From Bacteroidota bacterium (lineage in GTDB: Bacteria; Bacteroidota; Bacteroidia; Chitinophagales; Chitinophagaceae), in NCBI GenBank assembly GCA_026391455.1, contig JAPLEH010000031.1, positions 62,001 to 126,000 on the forward strand: DNA of 64,000 nt. Direction: 5' to 3'. The translations under genes and the position numbers were made by a program. The notes under the pieces are model-generated. The model did no database searches and had not been told where the DNA came from. It saw only the letters and a list, made by a program, of their open reading frames with translations. The first letter of the stretch is position 1; every line of letters starts with the position of its first letter. Of the stretch, positions 16,008 through 24,243 are shown piece by piece.

Positions 16008-17270
16008 ATGTATTTCGAATTTAACCGGTATAGCGCATTATTATTTGTTTTCTTCCTGCATGGATTGGTCTATTCGATTCTCCTCTTGCGCAAAGGCATG
16101 GTAAACGAAAGCCGTTCTGATAAATGGCTGGCAGCTTTTCTCCTGCTTTGTGTTTTATATATTACACCCTGGATGGTGGGCTTCGGTGGCTGGTATGATA
16201 CCCAGCCCTTCAGGGATCTCTTGTTTTATATCCCCTTTCAGCATCTTTTCTGGATGGGTCCTGTCATATTTTTTTATGTACAAAGCCTGCTCAACCCCTC
16301 CTTCCGCTTTCGCAAAAAAGATGTATGGCACCTGTTGCCGGGATTGCTTTATTTCGTATTCAGCGTAGTAATGGTGATCACGGATAAACTGGTATTGAAA
16401 AAATATTTCTTTCTGGCCAATGGCGAAGACCCGGATTTCGATACCTGGTACCAGCTTGCCGGTTTTATCTCCATGCTGGTTTATTTTATTTTTTCACTCC
16501 GCTATTATAACCTATACCGGCGAATGATCGTACAAGTGGTAAGCTATGCCGAACTGGTATTGTTTAAATGGGTCAGGAATTTTTTACTGGCTTTTTTATC
16601 CATGCTTATCCTTCGCCTGTTGTTTTTCATTGCCACTTTAATACCAGCATTTCATCAACTGAGTTATGTGGGACCCTGGTGGGAGTTTTTATTTTTTGCT
16701 GTCATCTTTTATTATATCGCCATCAATGGCTATTCCAATTCGGTGGAAACAAAAGTTTCTTTTCGCCTTAATCTGCTTACCTACAAAACACCCCAATTAC
16801 TTCAATACCACGGACCCTTTGTAAATGACCAGGAAGAAATAACAGAGGCAGAAGTGGTGGAACTGGATAATGATAATGCGAAAGCCGAACAGAATGAGGA
16901 GCAGGACTTAAGTGAATGGAAAAACCGGCTGCTGCAACAAATGAAAGACAAAAAGATGTACGAAGACCCTGAACTGTCACTTACCCAATTATCACGGGCT
17001 TTGGAGACGAATCCTTCTTTCATCTCTATGCTGATCAATAAAGGCTTTGGAGTAAACTTCAATGATTTTGTAAACCAATTTCGCATTGAAGCCATAAAAG
17101 AAATGATGGCAAAGGGGGAGCACAAACGACAAACCTTATTAGGGATCGCCTATGAATGCGGATTCAATTCGAAAGCCACATTTAACCGTGCCTTCAAAAA
17201 GATAACCGGGCAGAGTCCCAAAGAATGGCTGCAGAAGAATACGGGTACGGTTGGCAGCACCCTATCTTAA
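16008..17270 (+). CDS. Membrane-anchored AraC-family regulator
   Basis: A 420-residue protein. About seven hydrophobic helices cover residues 10-240. An acidic linker rich in Glu, Asp and Asn follows (about 265-300). The C-terminal 110 residues are an AraC double HTH: LSLTQLSRALETNPSFISML, then LLGIAYECGFNSKATFNRAF and a closing ITGQSPKEWLQ. The ATG at 16008 is used; the frame extends 7 codons upstream to a TTG. Such proteins sense a membrane or external signal and act on DNA directly. Its target is not evident. Confidence 0.9.
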   Translation: MYFEFNRYSALLFVFFLHGLVYSILLLRKGMVNESRSDKWLAAFLLLCVLYITPWMVGFGGWYDTQPFRDLLFYIPFQHLFWMGPVIFFYVQSLLNPSFRFRKKDVWHLLPGLLYFVFSVVMVITDKLVLKKYFFLANGEDPDFDTWYQLAGFISMLVYFIFSLRYYNLYRRMIVQVVSYAELVLFKWVRNFLLAFLSMLILRLLFFIATLIPAFHQLSYVGPWWEFLFFAVIFYYIAINGYSNSVETKVSFRLNLLTYKTPQLLQYHGPFVNDQEEITEAEVVELDNDNAKAEQNEEQDLSEWKNRLLQQMKDKKMYEDPELSLTQLSRALETNPSFISMLINKGFGVNFNDFVNQFRIEAIKEMMAKGEHKRQTLLGIAYECGFNSKATFNRAFKKITGQSPKEWLQKNTGTVGSTLS

Positions 17271-17340
17271 CGAAATGAACATTGAACGAACATTTTCTTT
17301 TCAACCATTGACCAACGCCGTTGAAAAATTGTAATAAACG

Positions 17341-17823
17341 ATGGCAGTTAAACAATATTTCATCCTAAAATCAGGCGGTACGCACCAGCTCCAATTGGAT
17401 GCAGCCACCGTTACAAAAATGACCCGCAACGGGAACAAACGGGTAATATGTAAGATCAATGATCAGGTAACCCTCCATGCAGCCATCCAGCGCACGAAGG
17501 AAGGAATACACTACATAATGGTGGGGGCCAAATACCTGAAGCAACTGAAATGGAAAACCGGCCAACCGGTAAAGGCCCTTATCGCTGTTGATACCAGCGA
17601 ACTGCAGTTTCATATACCCGAAGAGTTTGCCGAAGTAATGGCCACCGACCCCGAAGCCGAGGCCTTGTTCAACAGCCTGACTGATGGGAATAAAAGAGGC
17701 CTCATCGCCCTGGTGAATATGCTCAAATCGACCGATAAAAAGATCGAACGGGCATTACTGATCGCTCAGAAACTAAAAGCCGGCATCCGCTCCCCGGCTG
17801 CCATGCTGAAAAAAAACTACTGA
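17341..17823 (+). CDS. DUF1905/YdeI-OmpD-associated family protein
   Basis: A 160-residue protein. The first 90 residues have the beta pattern of DUF1905 (VTLHAAIQRTKEGIHYIMVG, then LKWKTGQPVKALI). The C-terminal part (EALFNSLTDGNKRGLIALVN, then KKIERALLIAQKLKAG) is the short helical OmdA-type domain of YdeI/OmpD-associated proteins. Some family members affect sensitivity to peptides or bacteriocins. No partner genes are evident; it stands alone between a regulator and a TonB receptor. Confidence 0.8.
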   Translation: MAVKQYFILKSGGTHQLQLDAATVTKMTRNGNKRVICKINDQVTLHAAIQRTKEGIHYIMVGAKYLKQLKWKTGQPVKALIAVDTSELQFHIPEEFAEVMATDPEAEALFNSLTDGNKRGLIALVNMLKSTDKKIERALLIAQKLKAGIRSPAAMLKKNY

Positions 17824-17861
17824 TCGTCAACCATTTAGACATTTTGATACCCGCACCAGGG

Positions 17862-17890
17862 ATTTGAGACCTCTTTAGCTGGTCTCAAAT
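17862..17890. other. Perfect 10-bp inverted repeat before TonB receptor gene
   Basis: ATTTGAGACC and GGTCTCAAAT are separated by 9 nt. A short T-rich stretch follows, but no clean T tail, so it is either a weak terminator for 17341-17823 or an operator for the receptor gene about 60 bp downstream. Confidence 0.55.
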
Positions 17891-17951
17891 GATGTTTTGA
17901 AGCGACTACGCCTTTTTCATACCGCATTTTTGACTCACCAAACAAAAACGT

Positions 17952-20129
17952 ATGAAAAAAGCACTCCTCCTCCTCTTCCTGTTCGCCACCGCATTGTTGC
18001 AGGCACAGACCAAAGACACCACCCGAACATTCAATAAAGTAAAGCAACTGGCGAATGTGGTGGTAACCAATAAAAAGCCTTTTGTGGAAATGCAGGCCGA
18101 TAAAGTGGTGCTGAACGTGCAAAACGATATCATCGCTACCGGGGGTACGTTATTCGAGATCTTGCAACGGGCACCCGGCGTTTCCATTACCAATGATGAG
18201 ATCATTAATCTGGCAGGTAAAGACGGGGTGAATTTACTGATCGATGGCAGGCCCACCCAACTCAGTGCTAAAGACCTGGCCGATTATTTAAAATCTACTC
18301 CTGGTGCCGTGGTGGATAAAATCGAGATCATTATGAACCCCTCTGCCAAATATGATGCACAGGGGAATGCGGGCATCATTAATATACGACTCAAGAAAAA
18401 TATGATCAAAGGAACCAACGGAAATCTCAGTACTGCGTATACGCAAAGCATTCACCCCAACTTCAATATCTCTTCCAACCTCAATCATCGCCGGGGAAAA
18501 TGGAATTGGTACGCCAATATCGCTGGCCGCCAGTCACGGCAAAATACTACCGGTGCCATCAAACGGTTTGTGAACAGCAATGGCGTGCAAAAAATATTTG
18601 AAAACAGAACGGTGGATCAGGACCGCTCCCGCAATATGAGCTTTCAGGCCGGGGCTGATTTTTTTGTAAACAACAAAAGCACCTTTGGTCTCATGATAAA
18701 GGGAAATGAATACCGCAGCAAATTGTATACACCCGGCACCACAATGATCAAAACCAATAACACCACCGATTCATCGCTGGCTACGATCAATGATAATCGT
18801 CAGCAAAACAGCCGCTACAATTTCAACCTGAATTATAAATACGAAGATACCACCGGTACAGAACTGAATCTTGATGCCGATTATACTACTTTCAAAAACA
18901 ACAGCGAGGGTTTGGTTACCACCGACCTGCTCAATAGTCAGCAGATTAAATATGGGTATACGGCCAACGACCAGGATGTGGCTACTACCATACAGATCGC
19001 AAGTATGAAAGCAGACCTGAACAGATCCATAAAAAAATGGAAGGCAAAGATCCAAACCGGATTGAAATGGAATACGATCCAAACCAATAATGATCTCGCT
19101 GCTTTTAACTGGCAGATCAACCAACTGATCGCCGATACAGGACGCACCAACCGCTTTGATTATACCGAAACCACCTATGCGGGCTATGCCAGCTTTACAC
19201 AATCAGTAAAAAAATGGGAATACCAGCTTGGACTGCGGGCCGAACATTCTGTATTGAAAGGAAATAGCACCGATTTGAAAAAGAATACATTAAATTATCC
19301 GGACACGAATTATCTCAGCCTCTTTCCTTCTGCATTTATCCGGTATAACCCAAATGATAAGAACACTGTTGGGTTCTCGTATGGCCGCCGGATCAACCGG
19401 CCCACCTACCAGGACCTGAATCCCTTTGAATATATTTATGATAATTATAGCCGGGAACGGGGCAATCCTTATCTGCTGCCGGAATTCAGCCATAATGTTG
19501 AGTTGAGCTATTCGTACCGCGGCGCACTCAATGCCGGTATCGGGTACAGCCATACCACCAATTCCTTTCAAAGCATCAGTTCACAAAATGGAGAGATAAC
19601 AGAAGCCACCAATTACAATATTGGAAAAGAGAAACGATATTACCTCAACCTCGGACTCGGTATGCCCATTACAAAATGGTGGGACAGCTATACCAACCTG
19701 AATCCCAATTACCGGATATATGAAGGAGAGATACCGGCAGGAAAACTGAATACCCGTGCATGGGGAATGAGCTGGTACACCAGTCATACATTCTCTGCTT
19801 CGCATAAATGGAAATTTCAACTGAGCAGTTGGGGCAATATTGCCACCCAGGAAGCCATGGCCAGCACCGCCTGGTTGGGCAGTGTGAATGCCGGTGCAAG
19901 CAAAACCATATTGAACGATAAAATAAATCTTCGGTTATCCATCACCGATATATTCAATACCCAGCGCTGGAAGCAGGAAGTGAATGTGGGCAATGTGAAC
20001 TATAACTATATCCGCAAATGGGAGAGCCGGAATATCCGCCTGCAACTGACCTGGAAATTTGGAAAGACCACCTATCAGGCCCGCGACCGCGAGCTGGGCG
20101 CACAGGAAGAAAACAACCGTATTAAATAA
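17952..20129 (+). CDS. TonB-dependent-receptor-like outer-membrane barrel (OMP_b-brl_3 type)
   Basis: A 725-residue protein with a signal peptide ending LLQAQ. A plug-like domain (about residues 35-140) has TGGTLFEILQRAPGVSIT and NLLIDGRPTQLSAKDLADYL, then VDKIEIIMNPSAKYDAQGNA and GIINIRLKK. The rest is barrel, with aromatic beta strands to the C terminus. The usual N-terminal carboxypeptidase-like regulatory domain of this family is absent. It probably imports or binds a large ligand in a TonB-linked way, but no TonB box, SusD or anti-sigma partner is adjacent. The DUF2807 gene follows 24 nt later. Confidence 0.88.
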   Translation: MKKALLLLFLFATALLQAQTKDTTRTFNKVKQLANVVVTNKKPFVEMQADKVVLNVQNDIIATGGTLFEILQRAPGVSITNDEIINLAGKDGVNLLIDGRPTQLSAKDLADYLKSTPGAVVDKIEIIMNPSAKYDAQGNAGIINIRLKKNMIKGTNGNLSTAYTQSIHPNFNISSNLNHRRGKWNWYANIAGRQSRQNTTGAIKRFVNSNGVQKIFENRTVDQDRSRNMSFQAGADFFVNNKSTFGLMIKGNEYRSKLYTPGTTMIKTNNTTDSSLATINDNRQQNSRYNFNLNYKYEDTTGTELNLDADYTTFKNNSEGLVTTDLLNSQQIKYGYTANDQDVATTIQIASMKADLNRSIKKWKAKIQTGLKWNTIQTNNDLAAFNWQINQLIADTGRTNRFDYTETTYAGYASFTQSVKKWEYQLGLRAEHSVLKGNSTDLKKNTLNYPDTNYLSLFPSAFIRYNPNDKNTVGFSYGRRINRPTYQDLNPFEYIYDNYSRERGNPYLLPEFSHNVELSYSYRGALNAGIGYSHTTNSFQSISSQNGEITEATNYNIGKEKRYYLNLGLGMPITKWWDSYTNLNPNYRIYEGEIPAGKLNTRAWGMSWYTSHTFSASHKWKFQLSSWGNIATQEAMASTAWLGSVNAGASKTILNDKINLRLSITDIFNTQRWKQEVNVGNVNYNYIRKWESRNIRLQLTWKFGKTTYQARDRELGAQEENNRIK

Positions 20130-20153
20130 TCAGCCAAATCAAAAAACGATAGT

Positions 20154-21086
20154 ATGAAACAAATCATCACCACTATTTTGATAGTATTACCTGTTATGAT
20201 GGTATCCGCACAAAGGGGGCCGCTTACCGGTTCCGGAAAACTGATGAGCAATACCTATGATGTAAAGCCATTTAATAAAATAAAACTCATAGACCTGGCA
20301 GGTAAAGCAGACGTGGAAGTGGGAAAACCATTTGCAGTAGCAGTGGATATCGATGATAACCTGGCGTACCTGCTCTCCGTATCCTGCGAAGAGGGGGTGT
20401 TGAAAATTGCATTCAACGACAATCAAAACAACAGGCTATATATCGAGAATACGAATATCCGGATTAAGATTGCTTTGCCTGCACTAAATACACTGGAGCA
20501 CCGCGGCAATAACAGGGTGGAGGTAACCGGTCTTTCAGCTAAACAACTAACAATCGAAAAATCCGGAAACGGCAATCTGCAATTGAATGGCCAAATAGAA
20601 GAACTCATCATCAACAAGAGCGGAAATGGAGAGGTGGATGCCGGCCAATTGATAGCGCGTATCGCTAAAGTGCATGCGTCGGGTAATGGCAATGTAAATG
20701 TGAATGCTTCGGATTCATTTGAAGCAAACGGATCGGGTAATGGTGATATTCAAAATATTGGCACAGCACTGGCCACGTCTGGTTCCGGCAAATCCGGAAA
20801 CGGGAGAATCATCGATGCGGGTTCGAAAAAGGCGGAAGCAATGAATAAGGAAATTGAAAAAGCACCGGCAATATCGGTACGCCTCAGCAATGACTCCGAA
20901 AAAAGAATGGACCTGAAAATCGTGTATCCCGTAAAAGGTTCCTATGGCATATCATTGAATGCAGGAGAAACACGCAAAGAAAAATTTCCAGCAGGCACCA
21001 AGGTTTACCGCGATGGCAATGGAGGCGGTTTATTATTTGAGATCACGGCTGAGGATGAAGGTAAGCGGTTGGCGGTTGGCGGTTAG
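20154..21086 (+). CDS. Secreted DUF2807 (GIN-domain) adhesin-like protein
   Basis: A 310-residue secreted protein with a signal peptide ending MMVSAQ. The central part is a beta-helix-like stretch rich in S-G-N-G turns (EKSGNGNLQLNG, NKSGNGEVDAG, SGNGNVNVNA), typical of DUF2807 head-GIN proteins. It probably sits at or outside the envelope. It appears co-transcribed with the barrel gene upstream. The last residues (KRLAVGG) and the TAG stop are encoded by a 7-bp-period repeat (GGCGGTT type) that continues past the gene, so the C-terminal end looks rewritten by repeat sequence. Confidence 0.85.
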   Translation: MKQIITTILIVLPVMMVSAQRGPLTGSGKLMSNTYDVKPFNKIKLIDLAGKADVEVGKPFAVAVDIDDNLAYLLSVSCEEGVLKIAFNDNQNNRLYIENTNIRIKIALPALNTLEHRGNNRVEVTGLSAKQLTIEKSGNGNLQLNGQIEELIINKSGNGEVDAGQLIARIAKVHASGNGNVNVNASDSFEANGSGNGDIQNIGTALATSGSGKSGNGRIIDAGSKKAEAMNKEIEKAPAISVRLSNDSEKRMDLKIVYPVKGSYGISLNAGETRKEKFPAGTKVYRDGNGGGLLFEITAEDEGKRLAVGG

Positions 21087-21112
21087 CAGTTAACAGTTTG
21101 TAGTTGGCAGTT
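21064..21112. repeat. 7-bp-period array, GGCGGTT/AGCAGTT type
   Basis: Seven consecutive units (AGCGGTT, GGCGGTT twice, AGCAGTT, AACAGTT, TGTAGTT, GGCAGTT) run in phase across the 3' end of the DUF2807 gene. They include its stop codon. Confidence 0.85.
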
Positions 21113-21139
21113 GCGGCGTGCTGCTCTTTATGGCTTACT

Positions 21140-21198
21140 GACTACCGGTCTTCCCGACTCTCGGTCTTTCCGACTTCCCGTCTTTCCGACTTCTCTCC
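21140..21198. repeat. 8-bp-period array (family C), GACTTCCC/GTCTTTCC type
   Basis: Seven in-phase 8-bp units alternate between GACTNCCN and GTCTTTCC types. They end directly at the stop codon of the asparaginase-like gene. A second array of the same family lies at 51726. Confidence 0.88.
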
Positions 21199-21687
21199 TC
21201 ACTTCTCTTCCTCAAACACCCCCGTCTGCCGGTTCTTCCGCACATTGTCCCAATTGAAGAAGCGGCCATTCATAGCTACATATACACCATGCGGAAGGGT
21301 TTGCGCAAAGGCGAGGGCGCTGCCCAGATTGAAGAGTCCATCAGAGCTACCAAATTTAATGGGGATCATAGCACCGGTAAGAACGATGGTTTTGTCCTTT
21401 ACTTTTTGCGCCAGCACTTTAGCGGTATCGCTCATAGTATCGGTACCATGGGTGATTACGATCTTTTCTTCTTCGCAATTATTGCATTGATGTACGATCA
21501 GATCGCGATCCTGGTCGGTCATTTCGAGACTGTCCACCATCATCAGCGTGCGGATCTCTACGGATACACGCGAACGACCCATCTCCAGTAGGTCGGATAA
21601 ATGCGTGTCTTTGAAATACAGTTCACCTTTCAGTTCGTTGTATTCCTTATCAAAAGTGCCACCAGTAATAAAAATGCGAATCGCCAT
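21199..21687 (-). CDS. Short single-domain asparaginase-like protein
   Basis: A 162-residue protein that covers only the N-terminal domain of type I/II L-asparaginases, which usually run to about 330 residues. It keeps the catalytic-type segment IFITGGTFDKEY and the second signature KIVITHGTDTM with its Thr-Asp pair, then TIVLTGAMIPI. Short stand-alone asparaginase-domain proteins are known in several phyla, so this is likely a complete form and not a truncation. No C-terminal domain frame is seen downstream. The substrate is uncertain, since residues from the second domain normally complete the active site. Confidence 0.82.
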   Translation of the reverse strand: MAIRIFITGGTFDKEYNELKGELYFKDTHLSDLLEMGRSRVSVEIRTLMMVDSLEMTDQDRDLIVHQCNNCEEEKIVITHGTDTMSDTAKVLAQKVKDKTIVLTGAMIPIKFGSSDGLFNLGSALAFAQTLPHGVYVAMNGRFFNWDNVRKNRQTGVFEEEK

Positions 21688-21910
21688 AATGCTGAATTAG
21701 GCCGTGAAGATAATATTTCAGGTGTACCCGGGAAGGAGACCGGATTATAAGTTATTCAAAAGAACAGTCGTTAGTCTGGATTTTATAAAAAAATGCAGCT
21801 TTTGTTCGTTCAATATTAATAAACTGTTACTTTAGTGTTTCAAAGCCCCTAAATTTTCTATCTCCGGGGTTCTAATGATTGCCTGCTGTTGTTTTCTCAG
21901 GAATGGACAC

Positions 21911-21942
21911 AAAAAAGGTCCTTCCGTAGAAACGGACTGACC
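21911..21942 (-). terminator. Terminator-like hairpin with TAGAAA loop
   Basis: Left arm GGTC-CT-TCCG, loop TAGAAA, right arm CGGA-CT-GACC. On the minus strand it is followed by T6, so it would terminate leftward transcription. No leftward gene is recognised just upstream. The terminator at 51807 uses the same loop. Confidence 0.5.
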
Positions 21943-22074
21943 TCTAACGATTGCTTGCCATATGAAATTCTTAATAAGTGCGGTTTCCTGTTGCTGATTA
22001 CAATTGCCGGATTCCCGAAAATCAGCTTTTGGCTTTATCTTTGACCTCTGACGCTTGCTCCTCTGACGATTGTA
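21941..22074. repeat. 15-bp unit CCTCTGACGATTGCT, three copies
   Basis: One copy lies at 21941-21955 and two adjacent copies at 22045-22059 and 22060-22074, differing at 1-3 positions. Their function is unknown. Confidence 0.6.
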
Positions 22075-22242
22075 GCCCGGAAGAAGAAATTTGACCGGGC
22101 AGCCATATGATCAATCATCTGACACGAAAGTAGTACGCAGCGCCTTGTCCTTCAAAACAAATACGGCATCTTTTCAGTATGCCTAACGGCCCGGACAAAT
22201 TGCAGAATGCTTGCTGGCAGGGGATTTCAGCCAAAAACCTTT

Positions 22243-23793
22243 ATGATGCCCAACCGCACCACCGACATATTATTTCAACTCATAAAATCGCTTGAGAAGG
22301 CGGAAAAAAGGCATTTTAAGCTCTATATCAAGCGCAGTTCGGGCAATGAAGACCTCAAAATCGTCCGCCTTTTTGATGCCATGGATAAGCTGAAGGACTA
22401 CGAGGAGAAGGCGCTGCTCAAAAAACTGGAAGATGTGACCAAGCCGCAGTTGGCCAATCTCAAAACACATTTGTACAAACAGATCATGGCCAGTTTGCGC
22501 CTGCTGAAAAGTGCCGATAGCATAGACCTGCAGCTCAACGAACAATTCGACTATGCCCACATCCTCTATAAAAAAGGGTTATTCATGCAAAGCCTGCGGA
22601 TCATCGACCGGGCAAAGGAAATAGCACGGGCTAACCAGAAAATCAATTTTTTGCCCCAGCTCATTGCATTGGAAAAACGTATCGAAGGATTGCACATTAC
22701 CCGCAATGTACAGTTCCGGGCAGATGAACTGTCTGCAGAGGCCAATGAAGTAAGCCTGCATATCGACAGGGTGGCAAGGCTTTCCAACCTGGCGCTGAAA
22801 CTTTTCAGTTGGTTTGTACAGCATGGTCATGCACGCAATGAAGAAGATGAGAAGGATATCAAAGCCTTTATGAAAGAGAGCCTGCCGCAGGGGGCGGGGG
22901 AACTGACGGGTTTCTATGAACGATTATACCTCTACCAGAGTTATTGCTGGTATGCATTCATCCGTCAGGATTTTTTACAATACTACCGCTATGCCGATAA
23001 GCAGGTGCGCCTGTTTGAATCCAATCCGCTGATGAAGCGGGTGGAGACCAGCCACTATATCAAAGCCATACATTATTTGCTCAATGCCAATTTCGACTTA
23101 CGCAATCACCGCGGGCTTGCACAGGCTTTGCAGTTATTGCAGGAAGTATCGCAAACGGATCGGGTAAAGGATCACGACAACTTTCGCATACAGGCTTTTA
23201 TTTACCTGAGCCAGGCTAAGATCAACCGGCATTTTATACAGGGCAGCTTTGCCGAAGGGCTGGCATTGGTGCCGGGCATAGAAAAGGAATTGCAGGAGTA
23301 TGATATTTTTCTCGATAGCCACCGGGTACTGGTGTTGAATTATAAATTTGCGATGCTATGTTTTGGCAGCGGCGATTACAATCGTTGTATCGACTACCTG
23401 CAATTCATCATCAACGATAAGACCAATCTGCGGTACGATCTGCAATGCTATGCACGGGTATTACACCTGATGGCGCATTATGAATTGAACAACGATATGC
23501 TGATGGAATCCCTCAGTAAGTCGGTGTATCGCTTTATGGCCAAAATGAAAAACCTCACCAAAGTGGAAGAAGCCATGTTTAAGTTTCTCCGTCAATCGCT
23601 GCCCTTATCGCCCCGTCAGTTACGCCCTGAATTTGAAAAGCTCCTGCACACCATCAAGCACCTCGAGCAAAACCGCTTTGAAACCCGCGCCTTTGCCTAT
23701 CTCGACATCATATCCTGGGTGGAAGGGAAAGTGTATAATAAACCCATGAGTGAGGTGATAAGGGAGAAATATTTGAAGAGTAAACGAAGGTGA
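22243..23793 (+). CDS. Large helical TPR-like protein of unknown function
   Basis: A soluble, all-helical protein of about 516 residues without signal peptide or membrane segments. Helix pairs with alternating aromatic and leucine spacing (FDYAHILYKKGLFMQSL, FAMLCFGSGDYNRCIDYL, CYARVLHLMAHYEL) suggest TPR-like repeats from about residue 100 to the end. The N terminus (TTDILFQLIKSLEKAEKRHF) is a charged helical segment. I do not recognise a named family beyond conserved Bacteroidota hypotheticals of this layout. The start at 22243 is preferred; an ATG at 22207 would add 12 residues with no helix pattern. It probably acts as a protein-interaction scaffold. Confidence 0.75.
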   Translation: MMPNRTTDILFQLIKSLEKAEKRHFKLYIKRSSGNEDLKIVRLFDAMDKLKDYEEKALLKKLEDVTKPQLANLKTHLYKQIMASLRLLKSADSIDLQLNEQFDYAHILYKKGLFMQSLRIIDRAKEIARANQKINFLPQLIALEKRIEGLHITRNVQFRADELSAEANEVSLHIDRVARLSNLALKLFSWFVQHGHARNEEDEKDIKAFMKESLPQGAGELTGFYERLYLYQSYCWYAFIRQDFLQYYRYADKQVRLFESNPLMKRVETSHYIKAIHYLLNANFDLRNHRGLAQALQLLQEVSQTDRVKDHDNFRIQAFIYLSQAKINRHFIQGSFAEGLALVPGIEKELQEYDIFLDSHRVLVLNYKFAMLCFGSGDYNRCIDYLQFIINDKTNLRYDLQCYARVLHLMAHYELNNDMLMESLSKSVYRFMAKMKNLTKVEEAMFKFLRQSLPLSPRQLRPEFEKLLHTIKHLEQNRFETRAFAYLDIISWVEGKVYNKPMSEVIREKYLKSKRR

Positions 23794-23796
23794 ATT

Positions 23797-24212
23797 AAAC
23801 AGCCAGATTTGAGCTGCAAGCTATCAGCCGCAAGCTACAAGCAAACAGCCAGCAATCAACAGCCAGCTATGAGCCGCGAGCTATCAGCTTTGAGCTTTCA
23901 ACAGCCAGTTTCAAGCTGTTAGCTACAAGCTGCAAGTAAACAGCCAGCTATGAGCTGCAAGCTATCAGCTACAAGCTACAAGCAAACAGCCAGCTACGCG
24001 CTGCTAAATGTATTCAACCCTCCTACGCTTCGCTAAGGCGGGCAAGCTTATGGAACTCGCCACGGTTTACCTGCCGTAATGAAATGCAGGCAGGCGGGCA
24101 CGCCAACCGAAAGCCGCGAACTGTATTCAACCTCTTAAACCTCTTGAACTTTTTGAACGTCTTGAACCTTTTAAACTTATGCAACCTATGCAACCTCTTC
24201 AACCTAACTTAA
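23797..24212. repeat. Composite intergenic element 1 (B array - junction - A array)
   Basis: From left to right: a 7-bp-period array (AGCTGCA, AGCTATC, AGCTACA units broken by AAACAGCC) to about 24012; a junction GCTAAATGTATTCAACC; a GC-rich palindromic block with CCTGCCGTAATG and GGCAGGCGGGC; a second junction GAACTGTATTCAACC; and a 9-bp-period array of AACCTCTTG-type units to 24212. The A array abuts the start of the penicillin acylase gene. A TATCTTTA box lies right at its end (about 24214-24221). Confidence 0.9.
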
Positions 24213-24243
24213 ACTATCTTTACCCCTCACAGACCCCCGCCAC

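Larger units (their letters stand above)
21688..22242. other. Gene-poor gap of ~550 bp
   Basis: No convincing gene is seen between the asparaginase-like gene and the 22243 gene. The gap holds a terminator-like hairpin (21911-21942), three copies of a 15-bp unit, and otherwise AT-rich unique sequence that probably includes the promoters of both divergent genes. Confidence 0.6.

Noticed and set aside
23797-24012. CRISPR array
   Set aside because: Units are 7 bp and contiguous; there are no spacers of constant length and no cas genes.
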